Positions 33,925 through 43,472 of a DNA stretch of 64,000 nt are shown here, one piece after another. Below the pieces are notes generated by a model. It was not told the DNA's origin and did not search any database. It was given only the letters and a program-made list of their open reading frames with translations. The stretch's first letter is position 1. Every line of letters starts with the position of its first letter. Made by a program: the position numbers and the translations under genes. Source of the DNA: Thiosulfativibrio zosterae (GTDB lineage: Bacteria > Pseudomonadota > Gammaproteobacteria > Thiomicrospirales > Thiomicrospiraceae); NCBI RefSeq assembly GCF_011398155.1, contig NZ_AP021888.1, positions 1,595,501-1,659,500 of the forward strand. The letters run 5' to 3'.

Positions 33925-35919
33925 TTAACTTTGTGAAAATATCAGTGCGATGACTTTATTTTCATAACTGTCGGTAATTTTATATTCACGATAACCTTGA
34001 GAAAGCTGATAACCCACCAGATAGTTGATGTGGTTAATCTCTACTTCAAAAGTACCATTGTCTGAGCGTAATGCACTTAGATTGAACCCTAATTGTAAAT
34101 GAGAACCCACTTCAAAATTCATGGGGTTTTCGGTGATTGAAATCACTTGAGCATGATCATCTACAAAAGCGGCGAATGCGCCGGGAATACTTTGCCCATT
34201 CACATCTTTGGGTAAAAAATCTTCTAAAATGGCTTTAAACTCTGGCTCTGCATTAAACACCACGCCTACCCCGCCAACATTTTCATATCTTGATGAAATC
34301 GGTTTGGCAATCGACGCATAATAAATATAGGTAGGTTTATTTTGATAAAGAGGGGTTTTTTCAAACGCTGAAACACGGTAATCAATCGGGGTTTGCAATT
34401 TGAGCGCCGCTTTTACCCCCGATAAATGACCGATGTTTGAACCGAGCATCTTCTGATTTTTGGAATCAGACATCGCCACCACATCTGCATTTTTATCAAA
34501 AATAATAATATTTTCATAAACGGTATAGAGTTCGTTAATGGCTTTTAAGACATCCGTCAACTCATTCCTTTGCTGATGCGTCAGCGGTTCTTCAAGGCTA
34601 AGTAAGCGTCTAAAATTTGGATTGACCGACCACCAACGGCAGTCATTTGCCCGCTCATACAAGTTTCTGTCCATAATATCCATGGCCAGTTTGGCTAAAA
34701 AAGAAACCTCGGCGGCTAGGGTTTGATGGGTAACTTGGTAAATATGTTCTATGGAAGTCGCAAAGATTTGGCGGATTTGTTCACCAATTTCCTGAAAGGA
34801 GTCCAACACTGGTAAAAACGCTTTGACCTTATTTTTAAGGGAAATGATTTTGCCATTCAAGACAACGATCAACAAGGCCGTATTAATTTCAAGATTCAGT
34901 TCATTTAAATCATGGGGGAATAACGCAGAGGTTTCATTCAACTCAAAATGATGTTCTGCAGCATCACTTTTAAAGGCTACATCTAGCGGGTGTAAAACAA
35001 CACTTTGCCAGGGCAGCCCTTTAAAACCTTGATAACCCTCTGCCTCTGTAACATAAGCAAAATATTGTCGGCCACTGAAAGACACTATTTCTAATTGATT
35101 GGACTTTAACGCGGGTAGAGACTTACCCATTTCTGTCGAATGCTTGGCAAACATTATGTTTTTGGCTTGATCACATAACAAAAAGTTTTCTGACGATGGC
35201 TCACTTTCTGCTGAATGGCTTAAAGTATCGCTGAGTTGCGTTAACTCATCTACAAACTTAAAACTTAAACATAAAATCCCTACCACCTTGCCCTGGCGAT
35301 TGCAGATACGTTGCAAATAGCTTAAGGGCAAACTTTGTTTAGGAAAAATATCGAGCGGCTTATCGTATTCAATATAGCCATCATGCGTAACCACCTTTGA
35401 CCAAATATCGTTATGAGATTGTATCGGCGCAATTTCTTTATCCTCACGCACCAATACCTTTCCAGTTGGACTCAGAATGGCCACATCATCATAAACGCTG
35501 TACTTCAGAACATAGGAAGTTAGGCGTTCTTGTAGGTGAAACAATTTTTCTTTAGAAAAATCTTCCGCCTCTAAAAAGCCAACAATATCATCATCTATGG
35601 CTAAAAATCCGACATCCGCGGTTCTTTCAAACAAGTTTCGATTGAGGGTATTGATAAAGGCTTGTGATTTCAGTTTTAGGCTAACGCTCACTTTATCCAA
35701 ATAGCGTTGCACCATGTTCTCAATTAAATTGGCACGGAGCTTTTCAAACTGGGCTTGGGTTTCGGTAATGGATTCTAGTAGCTGACCATCCATGTCTTGA
35801 TTATTCACTTTACCGACCATGGCAACCACTGTCCACCAAAGGTTTTGCTTTTCTAAATCGTCATCGTACTGACGAATTTTAGGAATAAACTTGGTCATTT
35901 GTGGAAGGTTATCTAACAT
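33925..35919 (-). CDS. Soluble tandem Cache-like sensor protein without an output domain
   Basis: 664 residues, no clear membrane helix. Two similar sensory halves: RNLFERTADVGFLAIDDD near 128 and RNLYERANDCRWWSVNPN near 425 introduce repeats, each followed by a Cache/PAS-like segment (YSVYDDVAILSPTGKVL; YTVYENIIIFDKNADVV). No HAMP, kinase, MCP, GGDEF or EAL part follows. It lies 65 bp downstream of an MCP gene and a c-di-GMP phosphodiesterase gene on the same strand, so it may be a soluble sensing partner of that chemoreceptor. The family is known only as a cache-domain protein. Confidence 0.65.
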   Translation of the reverse strand: MLDNLPQMTKFIPKIRQYDDDLEKQNLWWTVVAMVGKVNNQDMDGQLLESITETQAQFEKLRANLIENMVQRYLDKVSVSLKLKSQAFINTLNRNLFERTADVGFLAIDDDIVGFLEAEDFSKEKLFHLQERLTSYVLKYSVYDDVAILSPTGKVLVREDKEIAPIQSHNDIWSKVVTHDGYIEYDKPLDIFPKQSLPLSYLQRICNRQGKVVGILCLSFKFVDELTQLSDTLSHSAESEPSSENFLLCDQAKNIMFAKHSTEMGKSLPALKSNQLEIVSFSGRQYFAYVTEAEGYQGFKGLPWQSVVLHPLDVAFKSDAAEHHFELNETSALFPHDLNELNLEINTALLIVVLNGKIISLKNKVKAFLPVLDSFQEIGEQIRQIFATSIEHIYQVTHQTLAAEVSFLAKLAMDIMDRNLYERANDCRWWSVNPNFRRLLSLEEPLTHQQRNELTDVLKAINELYTVYENIIIFDKNADVVAMSDSKNQKMLGSNIGHLSGVKAALKLQTPIDYRVSAFEKTPLYQNKPTYIYYASIAKPISSRYENVGGVGVVFNAEPEFKAILEDFLPKDVNGQSIPGAFAAFVDDHAQVISITENPMNFEVGSHLQLGFNLSALRSDNGTFEVEINHINYLVGYQLSQGYREYKITDSYENKVIALIFSQS

Positions 35920-35984
35920 GAGTTTGGTTTCCCTGGTTTACTTACTTTCCTAATTAAAAGCCACAATCATTTCAACTTTTGCAA

Positions 35985-38573
35985 TTAATGCTCTATCGCT
36001 TCTAAACGGGACAGGGCTTGGTCAAGCTGTTGAGTCACTAGTACAAACTCATCTAACAAGGCATCTTTTTCTTTCATTAAGGCAACATTCACGCCGTTGG
36101 ATTCAGACTCTTTTTGGGTTTGCATCAAGTCAATGACCTGCTTGACTAACCGATGCTGTCTAAGATGCAAATCAACCGTCTTTTTAAACTCACTTGAGCT
36201 TTGAATACTGGGGGCAGCTTGAGCAATTTTTTCCAGAGCAACGCCAACATTACATAAATCTGGATTGATGGCTTTTTCAACATCTATCTGAACATTAACC
36301 CCGTTTAAAAAAGACTGGGCGTTGGTTCGCCAAATACGCATACTTTGACGAACATCAGACAAATTAACGCCATAAAATTCGGACGAATTTTGAATTAAAG
36401 CGTGAGCCATTTGCTCATCAATCAGGAACTTGCTGGTTTCTTTGCCTAATAAAATTGCCTGCTCTTTTAGAGATTCTGCCGCAGACGAGGTTTCTTCAAC
36501 CAAGGCGGCATTACTTTGAATATTACTGTCTAGGTGACCTATTGCCGTGGCAACTTCTGTGACGGAATGCTGCTGCTCTTTAATCGATAAAACCACCTTA
36601 TCTAAGGCAGTTCCCATAGAAGTGACTTTTTCATTCACGATTTCAAAAGCCTGATTGGTTTCTTGTACTTTGCTAACCCCTTGTTGCACCTTACTGACCG
36701 ACTCATCAATCAATAATTTAATTTCTTGTGCGGCAGTGGCTGATTTTTGCGCCAGACTTCTGACTTCTCCAGCAACCACGGCAAAGCCACGCCCATGATC
36801 CCCTGCGCGCGCCGCTTCTACCGCGGCATTTAGCGCGAGTAAATTGGTTTGAAAGGCAATGCCATCAATCAAAGAGATAATATTTGAGATTTTTTCTGAG
36901 GTTTGTTGAATATCTTCAATGGCAGACACAGTGGCTTCTAATGCACTTTTTGCCGTGGCATTTTCACCCATGGCTTGATTAGCCATGTCATTCACTGAGA
37001 TCAGTTCTGCCGCATTTTCTTTTTGCAAACCATGCACCATTTGCATAGAGGCGTTAATTTGCTCTAAAGTGGCGGCAGCTTGTTGGGTTCTGTCAGACAA
37101 ATCTAAGGCCGCTGCCGAAGATTCTTTAGCCGCGCTACTCACAGTTTCTGTGGCGCGTTTGATATAAAGTACAATACCACTCAAATTATCCAGCGACACA
37201 TTGGTGGCACCTTTCATGGCTGCCAGAGAGCCTTGTAAATCTTTCTCTACTCGCCCTCTCAAATCACCGGTGGCTAGATTGGTCATTACCATCACCATGT
37301 TTTCAATAATGCTGTTAAGCTCAATCAGCAATGAGTTGATGTGATTGGAGGTATCGAGAAAAAAGCCGGACAAACCTGTGGTATTAATCGACAAATTGGT
37401 GTGTCCTAAAGCCGCCATTTCTAAAGTATCTTTAAGATTATTTTCAATTTTTCTTTGTTGGGTTAAATCCACCCACTCAATCACCGAACCAATTTGTTGT
37501 TGAGCATCATTAAAAACGGGTTGAATTTTTAAGTGAATAATTAACTCCCCTAAAACCACTTCGGACTCTTGGGCATGTTCCATATCGGCAAACACAGGCT
37601 GACTGAAGACTTCACTGATGGGACGACCCACTAGTTGGGTTTCGTCAAAGCCTTTTGAAATCGTTTTAAGATGAGCGCGATGCGCATTTAAGAATTTTTG
37701 CATTTGTTGGTTTAAATATAAAACTCGCCCGCGTTTATTAATCATCATCATATTCGCCGAGGCACTGTGTAATGCCGAGCGCAAGCGCGTGGTGCGCTCT
37801 AGTTGATTTTTGGCTTCGTCAACCATAGCACCGAGTTGAACTTGCATCATTTTCACCGCCGCAATCAAACGACTGAGAGAATGGTCACCATAAAAATCAA
37901 CTTGCCCGGTAAAGTTGCCCTCGCGCATCATATCCATGACAACTTTAGCGCGTCCTAAACGCTTGAAGGCATAGGTTCTGCCCGCCAATGAAAATGCCAA
38001 AAACCCTAAGCCCAATAATAATGCCCAGCCACCGTGCAAGGTAAAGACATCAAATCCCGCTAAGATTAACAATAATCCCATCACGCCAATCATCATCACC
38101 ATTAAATTAATGGGGTGAAAACGATTGAATAAACACATTCTTTGCAACGGATCTAACACATAACCATTGGTAATTTGCTTATTGCCGCGATGAATCTCTT
38201 TGTATAACTTGGCAGCAGCGGCTTTGGTTTCTTCTGAAATGGCGCGTCTAACCGACAAAAACCCAATGATTTTGCCATTTTCTAAAATAGGCGTAACATT
38301 GGCTTCTACCCAATAATACTGACCATCTTTACAGCGATTTTTAACAATTTGCACCCAAGGTTTGCCCGATTGCAAAGTGGCCCACATATCTTTAAACACG
38401 GCTTTAGGTACATCAGGATGGCGCAAAATATTATGCGGCTGACCAATGAGTTCTTCTTTTAAATAACCACTGGCATCTACAAAAGCATCATTCACTTCAA
38501 GAATAGTGCCTTTTAAATCCGTTTTAGAAACGATGGTTCCTAATCGTGAAATGTCTTTTTCAAAATCGCTCAT
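35985..38573 (-). CDS. Aer-like methyl-accepting chemotaxis protein with two PAS domains
   Basis: About 862 residues from ATG 38573, which has GGGGG upstream; the TTG at 38597 is rejected. N-terminal Aer-type PAS (TDLKGTILEVNDAFVDASGY, then IGQPHNILRHPDVP and YYWVEANVTPI), two hydrophobic helices near 165-215 (VMMIGVMGLLLILAGF; WALLLGLGFLAFSLAG), a second PAS (RSALHSASANMMMINKRGRVLYLN), and a cytoplasmic signalling domain with the hairpin tip [22 protein letters not shown]. Aer-type PAS domains bind FAD and sense redox or energy state. The gene is three positions downstream of nrtD on the same strand. Confidence 0.85.
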   Translation of the reverse strand: MSDFEKDISRLGTIVSKTDLKGTILEVNDAFVDASGYLKEELIGQPHNILRHPDVPKAVFKDMWATLQSGKPWVQIVKNRCKDGQYYWVEANVTPILENGKIIGFLSVRRAISEETKAAAAKLYKEIHRGNKQITNGYVLDPLQRMCLFNRFHPINLMVMMIGVMGLLLILAGFDVFTLHGGWALLLGLGFLAFSLAGRTYAFKRLGRAKVVMDMMREGNFTGQVDFYGDHSLSRLIAAVKMMQVQLGAMVDEAKNQLERTTRLRSALHSASANMMMINKRGRVLYLNQQMQKFLNAHRAHLKTISKGFDETQLVGRPISEVFSQPVFADMEHAQESEVVLGELIIHLKIQPVFNDAQQQIGSVIEWVDLTQQRKIENNLKDTLEMAALGHTNLSINTTGLSGFFLDTSNHINSLLIELNSIIENMVMVMTNLATGDLRGRVEKDLQGSLAAMKGATNVSLDNLSGIVLYIKRATETVSSAAKESSAAALDLSDRTQQAAATLEQINASMQMVHGLQKENAAELISVNDMANQAMGENATAKSALEATVSAIEDIQQTSEKISNIISLIDGIAFQTNLLALNAAVEAARAGDHGRGFAVVAGEVRSLAQKSATAAQEIKLLIDESVSKVQQGVSKVQETNQAFEIVNEKVTSMGTALDKVVLSIKEQQHSVTEVATAIGHLDSNIQSNAALVEETSSAAESLKEQAILLGKETSKFLIDEQMAHALIQNSSEFYGVNLSDVRQSMRIWRTNAQSFLNGVNVQIDVEKAINPDLCNVGVALEKIAQAAPSIQSSSEFKKTVDLHLRQHRLVKQVIDLMQTQKESESNGVNVALMKEKDALLDEFVLVTQQLDQALSRLEAIEH

Positions 38574-38593
38574 GATGCCCCCATTGGCCTTAT

Positions 38594-39787
38594 TCAAATA
38601 GAAATCTGTACCGTTGCTGCGGATTTGTCGTGATAAAACACATCAAAACACAGCACATATAATTGACCTTCTAGGGTCATGGATTTGGAGAGTGTTAAAC
38701 AAAGTTGCATATCAATCAAAGAACGATATGGCTCTGAAACATACAATTGTTCTGGGTAAGTTTTGGCTTGTACAAAATAGCGGCGATTTTTCCAACACAA
38801 GCCCTTGCCTTTGCCCATAAATTCAATTCGGCTATCTAGGTTTTCCTTTAAATTTTCTTCACTGACTTGATAACCTCGTTCATTCAAAATGAAAAAACGC
38901 TTCACAAAACTTAAAGATACCCGCTCTTGCATGGCTTCTTCTAAATCTTGCAGCGTCAAACAGCTGTCTAAATTTTCGTATAAGGTTTCGTAACCTTTTT
39001 GCTGGATATTTTTAACAAACTTTTGTTCCGCCAAATAAGCCGGATACTGTTCCGTCACTTCACGAATGCAAGCTTCGCCTTTAGGCACTTGTTCAAGCAA
39101 AGCGTTAGGACGCGCAAAATAAAAACCCTGCACCAAATCTACCCCAACATCCATCGCCAATAAGGCTTGATCTTGCGTTTCAATGCCTTCTAATAAACAC
39201 ACGCTGCCAGACTGCTTTATCAAACGAACCAAGTTGCGCAAGGTATTTTGACTGCGCAAACTTTTGGTGGCTTCTACCAAAACTCCGCGGTCAAGTTTGA
39301 CAATATCAGGCTCTACTTTCCAAATTCGGTCAACATTAGAATGCCCCGCACCAAAGTCATCCAGCGCAATCAAACACCCGATTGCTCTTAATTGCGTTAT
39401 GATTTCTTTAAACAAAATCTCATCACGAATTTCACTTTCCACCACCTCAACCACAATTTCTCGACCATGAATGGTCATCTCACGCACTAAAGACTCTAAA
39501 CATAAATCTTCAAGTCTTTTTATGGAGGCAATTTCGATATTGATAAACAACCATGCATTAGGCACTTTATGGTCTATCCAATTGTTTAAGTGCATCGCAT
39601 TCAACTGATAAAAATAATCGGACGCATTAAAATCTTCTGGTATCTCCAAACACTCTGCAACTGGCACTTGAAAGCCCGTTACAGGATGTGTTCCTCGCAC
39701 CAAAACCTCCGCCCCAATACAGGACTGATTGGAAAAGCTATAGATTGGCTGAAAAACTGAATAGAGCGTTTTATCTTTAAGCTGCAT
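38594..39787 (-). CDS. EAL-domain c-di-GMP phosphodiesterase
   Basis: About 397 residues from ATG 39787. The EAL region holds GAEVLVRG (the EAL Glu is kept as EVL), LFINIEIAS (Asn), VVEVVESEIRD (Glu), ALDDFGAGHSN (Asp-Asp), DIVKLDRG (Lys), LLEGIETQ (Glu) and VQGFYFARP (Gln), so most metal- and substrate-binding positions are present and it is probably active. A C-terminal region of about 150 residues (LQDLEEAMQERVSL to PYRSLIDMQLC) resembles the DUF3369/GAF-like tails of EAL proteins, with no identified role. The chemoreceptor gene follows directly; nrtD ends 66 bp upstream. Confidence 0.82.
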   Translation of the reverse strand: MQLKDKTLYSVFQPIYSFSNQSCIGAEVLVRGTHPVTGFQVPVAECLEIPEDFNASDYFYQLNAMHLNNWIDHKVPNAWLFINIEIASIKRLEDLCLESLVREMTIHGREIVVEVVESEIRDEILFKEIITQLRAIGCLIALDDFGAGHSNVDRIWKVEPDIVKLDRGVLVEATKSLRSQNTLRNLVRLIKQSGSVCLLEGIETQDQALLAMDVGVDLVQGFYFARPNALLEQVPKGEACIREVTEQYPAYLAEQKFVKNIQQKGYETLYENLDSCLTLQDLEEAMQERVSLSFVKRFFILNERGYQVSEENLKENLDSRIEFMGKGKGLCWKNRRYFVQAKTYPEQLYVSEPYRSLIDMQLCLTLSKSMTLEGQLYVLCFDVFYHDKSAATVQISI

Positions 39788-39853
39788 CGTGTGTTTCTTT
39801 TCCTGTTGAAAAGGCGATTTTTTAAACAATTGCACTTTGTTTTCCTATAGCAA

Positions 39854-40648
39854 TCAGTGTTCTACTTTGCGTTGTTTTTCATATAAAAAACGCAACACTT
39901 CAGAACGATAATGGTTATAAGTAGGGTCATCCGCTAAAGCCAAACGGTCGCGCGGATGGGGTAATTCCACTTTTAAGATTTCACCAATCGTGGCTGCTGG
40001 CCCATTGGTCATCATGACAATTCGATCCGACAATAACACTGCCTCATCAACATCATGGGTAATCATAATCACGGTGTTGTTCAATTCCTTTTGAATTTCC
40101 ATTAATGAATCTTGTAAATGCGCGCGGGTTAAGGCATCTAACGCACCAAACGGCTCATCCATCAACATGACTTCTGGCTGCATGGCCAACGCTCGGGCAA
40201 TCCCCACACGCTGTTTCATCCCACCCGAAATTTCATCTGGGCGTTTGTGCATGGCATGATCCATGTGCACCAACTTGAGGTTATGCTCAATCCATTCTTT
40301 TTTCTCTGCGGCCGTTTTGGTTTTTTTAAACACCTGATCTACCGCCAATTCCACATTTTCGTATGCAGAAAGCCAAGGCAATAATGAATGGTTTTGAAAC
40401 ACCACCGCTCTTTCTGGACCAGGCGCATTCACTTCGCGACCATCCAATAAAACGCCGCCTTCTGTGGCTTCATACAAGCCCGCAACAATATTTAAAACCG
40501 TTGATTTACCGCAGCCCGAGTGACCTATCAAAGAGATAAACTCACCCTGCTCTATTTTTAAATTGACATCTTGTAAGGCTCTAAACGGGCCTTTAGGCGT
40601 GGGGAACTCTATCCCCACATTCGTTAATTCTAAATGTACTTCTGACAT
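39854..40648 (-). CDS. nrtD: Nitrate ABC transporter ATP-binding protein
   Basis: About 264 residues from ATG 40648, with GGAG upstream. ABC ATPase: Walker A GHSGCGKST, Q-loop VFQNHSLLPW, signature ISGGMKQRVGIARAL, Walker B VMLMDEPFGALDAL and H-loop MITHDVDEA. The N terminus LTNVGIEFPTPKGPFRALQDV and the PHPRDRLALADDPTYNHYRSE tail match NrtC/NrtD/NasD. It powers nitrate/nitrite uptake. It has no NrtC-type regulatory C-terminal domain, so a single ATPase probably acts as a dimer. Part of nrtABD; the gap to nrtB is 30 bp. Confidence 0.9.
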   Translation of the reverse strand: MSEVHLELTNVGIEFPTPKGPFRALQDVNLKIEQGEFISLIGHSGCGKSTVLNIVAGLYEATEGGVLLDGREVNAPGPERAVVFQNHSLLPWLSAYENVELAVDQVFKKTKTAAEKKEWIEHNLKLVHMDHAMHKRPDEISGGMKQRVGIARALAMQPEVMLMDEPFGALDALTRAHLQDSLMEIQKELNNTVIMITHDVDEAVLLSDRIVMMTNGPAATIGEILKVELPHPRDRLALADDPTYNHYRSEVLRFLYEKQRKVEH

Positions 40649-40678
40649 AGGATTCTCCAAAATTTTGATTAGCCGTTC

Positions 40679-41677
40679 TTAACGCAACGCGACCGATTTA
40701 TCCCAAGACACCCAGCGTTGAATCATCAACATGCCTCTGTCTAAAAAGAAACCGACGATACCAATCACAATCACCGCTACCATAATTCGACCGAGCGAAT
40801 TAGAGCTGCCATTTTGGAACTCGTCCCACACAAATTTGCCCAGGCCTGGGTTCTGTGCCAACATTTCTGCGGCAATTAACACCATCCAAGCAATCCCTAA
40901 AGAAATACGCAAACCGGTAAACATCATTGGAATAGAGCAAGGCAATACAATCTTGCGCACATGTGTCCACCAGCTTAAATTAAGCACCTTGCTGACATTT
41001 TTTAAATCTTGCGTCACCGTAGCCACACCCGCCGCGGTATTGATAATGGTTGGCCATAAACAACACAACAACACGGTAAACATCGAGTTTAAAAACGCCT
41101 TATCAAATGCAGGGTCGTCTGTGACATATACCGCCGACACCACCATAGTGACCAAAGGCAACCAAGCCAAAGGCGAAACCGGTTTAAAAATTTGAATTAA
41201 CGGATTCACCGCCGAATAAGCATTGGCACTCAAACCAATCACTATGCCAATCGGCACGGCAATTAAAGATGCCAAAATAAATCCACTCATCACCGTAATT
41301 AAACTGCGACCAATTTGATCAAAAAAAGTTGGCGGCCCCACATAGTCACGAATGGTGACATCCGCACTCGGATCTTTTTCTAACTTTTTGGCATTACGCT
41401 CTTCTTGACGCTGATAAAACTTCTCTTCTTTAAGAGCAGCGGCTTTGGCTTCATCTTGTAATGAAACAAACTGCTCATAAGTTTGCACAGGACCAGGAAA
41501 CTGCCCCAACGAGGTATTAATGTGCGAAGCCGCACCCTGCCAAACCATTAAAAAAATTAAAATGCCTGAAATCGGTAAGCCAATCATTTTTACAATGGTA
41601 TTTAGCTGACCTCTGCGGTCTTCACCGATGGCTAATTTGTAAAAGGGCTCAATAAACGCCCACTTTAAAGGATTCAT
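40679..41677 (-). CDS. nrtB: Nitrate ABC transporter permease
   Basis: About 332 residues from ATG 41677, with AAAGGTG upstream. Permease with the EAA loop NLSWWTHVRKIVLPCSIPMMFTGLRISLGIAW and about six membrane helices. A hydrophilic insert near residues 70-110 (DEAKAAALKEEKFYQRQEERNAKKLEKDPS) is predicted coiled-coil and resembles the long N-terminal loop of NrtB/NasE proteins. Copy 5 of the dispersed palindrome is inside the gene at 40840-40849, encoding NPGLGK. Confidence 0.9.
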   Translation of the reverse strand: MNPLKWAFIEPFYKLAIGEDRRGQLNTIVKMIGLPISGILIFLMVWQGAASHINTSLGQFPGPVQTYEQFVSLQDEAKAAALKEEKFYQRQEERNAKKLEKDPSADVTIRDYVGPPTFFDQIGRSLITVMSGFILASLIAVPIGIVIGLSANAYSAVNPLIQIFKPVSPLAWLPLVTMVVSAVYVTDDPAFDKAFLNSMFTVLLCCLWPTIINTAAGVATVTQDLKNVSKVLNLSWWTHVRKIVLPCSIPMMFTGLRISLGIAWMVLIAAEMLAQNPGLGKFVWDEFQNGSSNSLGRIMVAVIVIGIVGFFLDRGMLMIQRWVSWDKSVALR

Positions 41678-41698
41678 ACGCTTCACCTTTGTATCGTG

Positions 41699-41721
41699 AA
41701 AAGCCCTGACTCAACAGGGCT
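41699..41721 (-). terminator. Intercistronic stem-loop between nrtA and nrtB
   Basis: AGCCCTG (41702-41708) and CAGGGCT (41715-41721), followed on the minus strand by only TTTTC. It probably protects or attenuates the mRNA so that the binding protein is made in excess of the permease, as is common in ABC operons. Partial terminator at most. Confidence 0.6.
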
Positions 41722-41739
41722 AAAGGGTTTGAAAAAAAA

Positions 41740-43131
41740 TTACAGCTTGTCTTGACCTTTCAAACCAATTTTTAAACTATCAATATAGGCGTTTGGCTTA
41801 GAGCCATCGTAAGGAATGCCATCCATAAAATCATTTTGCACACCACGGAAACCGTCTGTTGTCATGACTTCAGCAAACTCCGATTTTTGCATCACGCCAT
41901 CTTTAATCAACTCTGCCACGGCCATTTTATAAATGTCTGGACGGTAAACTTTTTTCGCCATATCGGTATACCAACTGTCGGGCTTGTACTCAGAAATTTG
42001 CCCCCAACGACGCATTTGCGTCATATACCAAATGGCATCTGAATAATAAGGATAGGTGGCGTTATAACGGAAGAACACATTAAAGTCTGGCTCTGAACGC
42101 TTATCGCCCTTTTCATATTCAAAAGTACCTGTCATAGAGTTAGCGATAACTTTGTAATCTGCCCCCACAAAATTGGGTTTAGACAAAATTTTCACCGCTT
42201 CTGGGCGATTTTTGTTGTTCTCTTCATCCAACCATTTCGCCGCACGAATCATGGCTTTCACCACACGAATTGTCGTATTGGGGTACTGGGTATAAAAATC
42301 TTCACGCAAGCCAAATACTTTTTCTGGGTTGTTGGTTTGAATCGAGTTATCCGAAATCACTGGCACACCTATGCCTTTAAATACGGCTTGTTGGTTCCAA
42401 GGCTCACCAACGCAATAACCTTCAATCGTTCCAGCTTCCATGGTGGCAGGCATTTGAGGTGGTGGCGTGACCGATAACAACACATCAGCATCCAAGGTTC
42501 CGGCGGTGTTGCCTTTTTCTGGTGCATAAAACCCTGGCTTTAAACCACCTGCTGCTAACCAATAACGCAATTCATAGTTGTGCGTAGATACCGGGAAAAC
42601 CATTCCCATTTTAAAAGGCTTGCCTTCATTTTTATATTGCTGAACCACCGGCTTCAAAGCCGCCGCGCTGATAGGATGCTTGGGCTTACCCCCTTCCATC
42701 TCAACATGAGGTTTCATCGCTTCCCAAGTTTTATTAGAAACCGTAATGGCATTACCATTTAAATCCATCGATAAAGGTGTAATAACATTAGCCTTAGTCC
42801 CATAGCCAATCGTCGCGGCAATTGGCTGACCCGCTAACATATGCGCGCCATCTAACTGACCATCAATCACTCGGTCTAATAATACTTTCCAGTTAGCCTG
42901 GGCTTCGAGTTGCACATAAAGACCTTCGTCTTCAAAAAAGCCTTTTTCATAGGCAATCGCAAGAGGCGCCATATCGGTAAGTTTAATAAAGCCGAATTTC
43001 AAATCAGGTTTTTCAGGTTCGCCCAGCGCCATGGCTGAAGTGCTATAAATACCTGAAGATAAAGCTAAGGCTGCTGAAACTGCTAGAACAGATTTCTTAA
43101 GAAAAGTACGACGAGAAGATGATGTTTTCAT
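41740..43131 (-). CDS. nrtA: Nitrate ABC transporter substrate-binding protein, Tat-exported
   Basis: 463 residues. A twin-arginine signal (SRRTFLKK then a hydrophobic stretch) and cleavage near AMALG predict Tat export to the periplasm. The mature protein matches NrtA/Nas[54 protein letters not shown] and [15 protein letters not shown] are the ligand-binding core. It captures nitrate and nitrite for NrtBD. The soluble NasS encoded at 43777 shares the same core. Confidence 0.93.
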   Translation of the reverse strand: MKTSSSRRTFLKKSVLAVSAALALSSGIYSTSAMALGEPEKPDLKFGFIKLTDMAPLAIAYEKGFFEDEGLYVQLEAQANWKVLLDRVIDGQLDGAHMLAGQPIAATIGYGTKANVITPLSMDLNGNAITVSNKTWEAMKPHVEMEGGKPKHPISAAALKPVVQQYKNEGKPFKMGMVFPVSTHNYELRYWLAAGGLKPGFYAPEKGNTAGTLDADVLLSVTPPPQMPATMEAGTIEGYCVGEPWNQQAVFKGIGVPVISDNSIQTNNPEKVFGLREDFYTQYPNTTIRVVKAMIRAAKWLDEENNKNRPEAVKILSKPNFVGADYKVIANSMTGTFEYEKGDKRSEPDFNVFFRYNATYPYYSDAIWYMTQMRRWGQISEYKPDSWYTDMAKKVYRPDIYKMAVAELIKDGVMQKSEFAEVMTTDGFRGVQNDFMDGIPYDGSKPNAYIDSLKIGLKGQDKL

Positions 43132-43206
43132 GAGTAAACCCCTTTAAAGTAAAAAAATCAAAATCGGCATTGTTCCCTAATGAACCATCTGACTTCCTTT
43201 TAAGGG

Positions 43207-43254
43207 GATGCTCAGTGAAACCTCTTTAAAAGTAAGAAGGTTCATCAGAGCATC
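43207..43254 (-). promoter_or_regulatory. nrtA leader stem-loop with ANTAR-type hexaloop
   Basis: GATGCTC (43248-43254) and GAGCATC (43207-43213) make a perfect outer stem. Its 5' arm overlaps the 3' part of a small hairpin, GAGTGTTGATGCTC (43248-43261), with a six-base loop. Downstream, GGTTCATTAG (43178-43187) could instead pair with CTGATGAACC (43239-43248). Such mutually exclusive hairpins are the pattern used in NasT antitermination. There is no strong T tract, so termination is uncertain. Confidence 0.5.
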
Positions 43255-43281
43255 AACACTCAATCTATCTACTTACAATAA

Positions 43282-43298
43282 AACAGTTAATAAGCCAA
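43282..43298 (-). promoter_or_regulatory. Sigma-54-like promoter of nrtA
   Basis: TTGGCTTATTAACTGTT read on the minus strand: GG-N10-GT spacing as in -24/-12 promoters, with GT in place of GC at -12. Start of transcription would be near 43270, giving a leader of about 140 nt. Confidence 0.6.
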
Positions 43299-43392
43299 CT
43301 CTAATATAGCCATATATTTCAATAATTTAAGATTTTTCATTAATTAAAAAGCACCGACAGAAACCCCACAATCACACCAAATAAAACATGGA

Positions 43393-43398
43393 TGCACC
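43393..43398. promoter_or_regulatory. NtrC-like half site upstream of nrtA
   Basis: TGCACC followed by AAAAAGA, about 95 bp upstream of the -24 element at 43298. The second half of the usual palindrome is degenerate. Confidence 0.45.
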
Positions 43399-43420
43399 AA
43401 AAAGAAAAATAATAGGCAAT

Positions 43421-43444
43421 AAAAAACCCGACAGAGCGGGCTTT
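43421..43444 (-). terminator. Terminator of the nasA-cysG-trpD2-nasT-nasS operon
   Basis: AAAGCCCG/CGGGTTTTTT stem-loop (CCCG arms 43427-43430 and 43437-43440) ending in a T run on the minus strand, beyond the hairpin repeats downstream of nasS. Confidence 0.7.
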
Positions 43445-43472
43445 AAAATAATGGAATAAATCAAACCTATTA

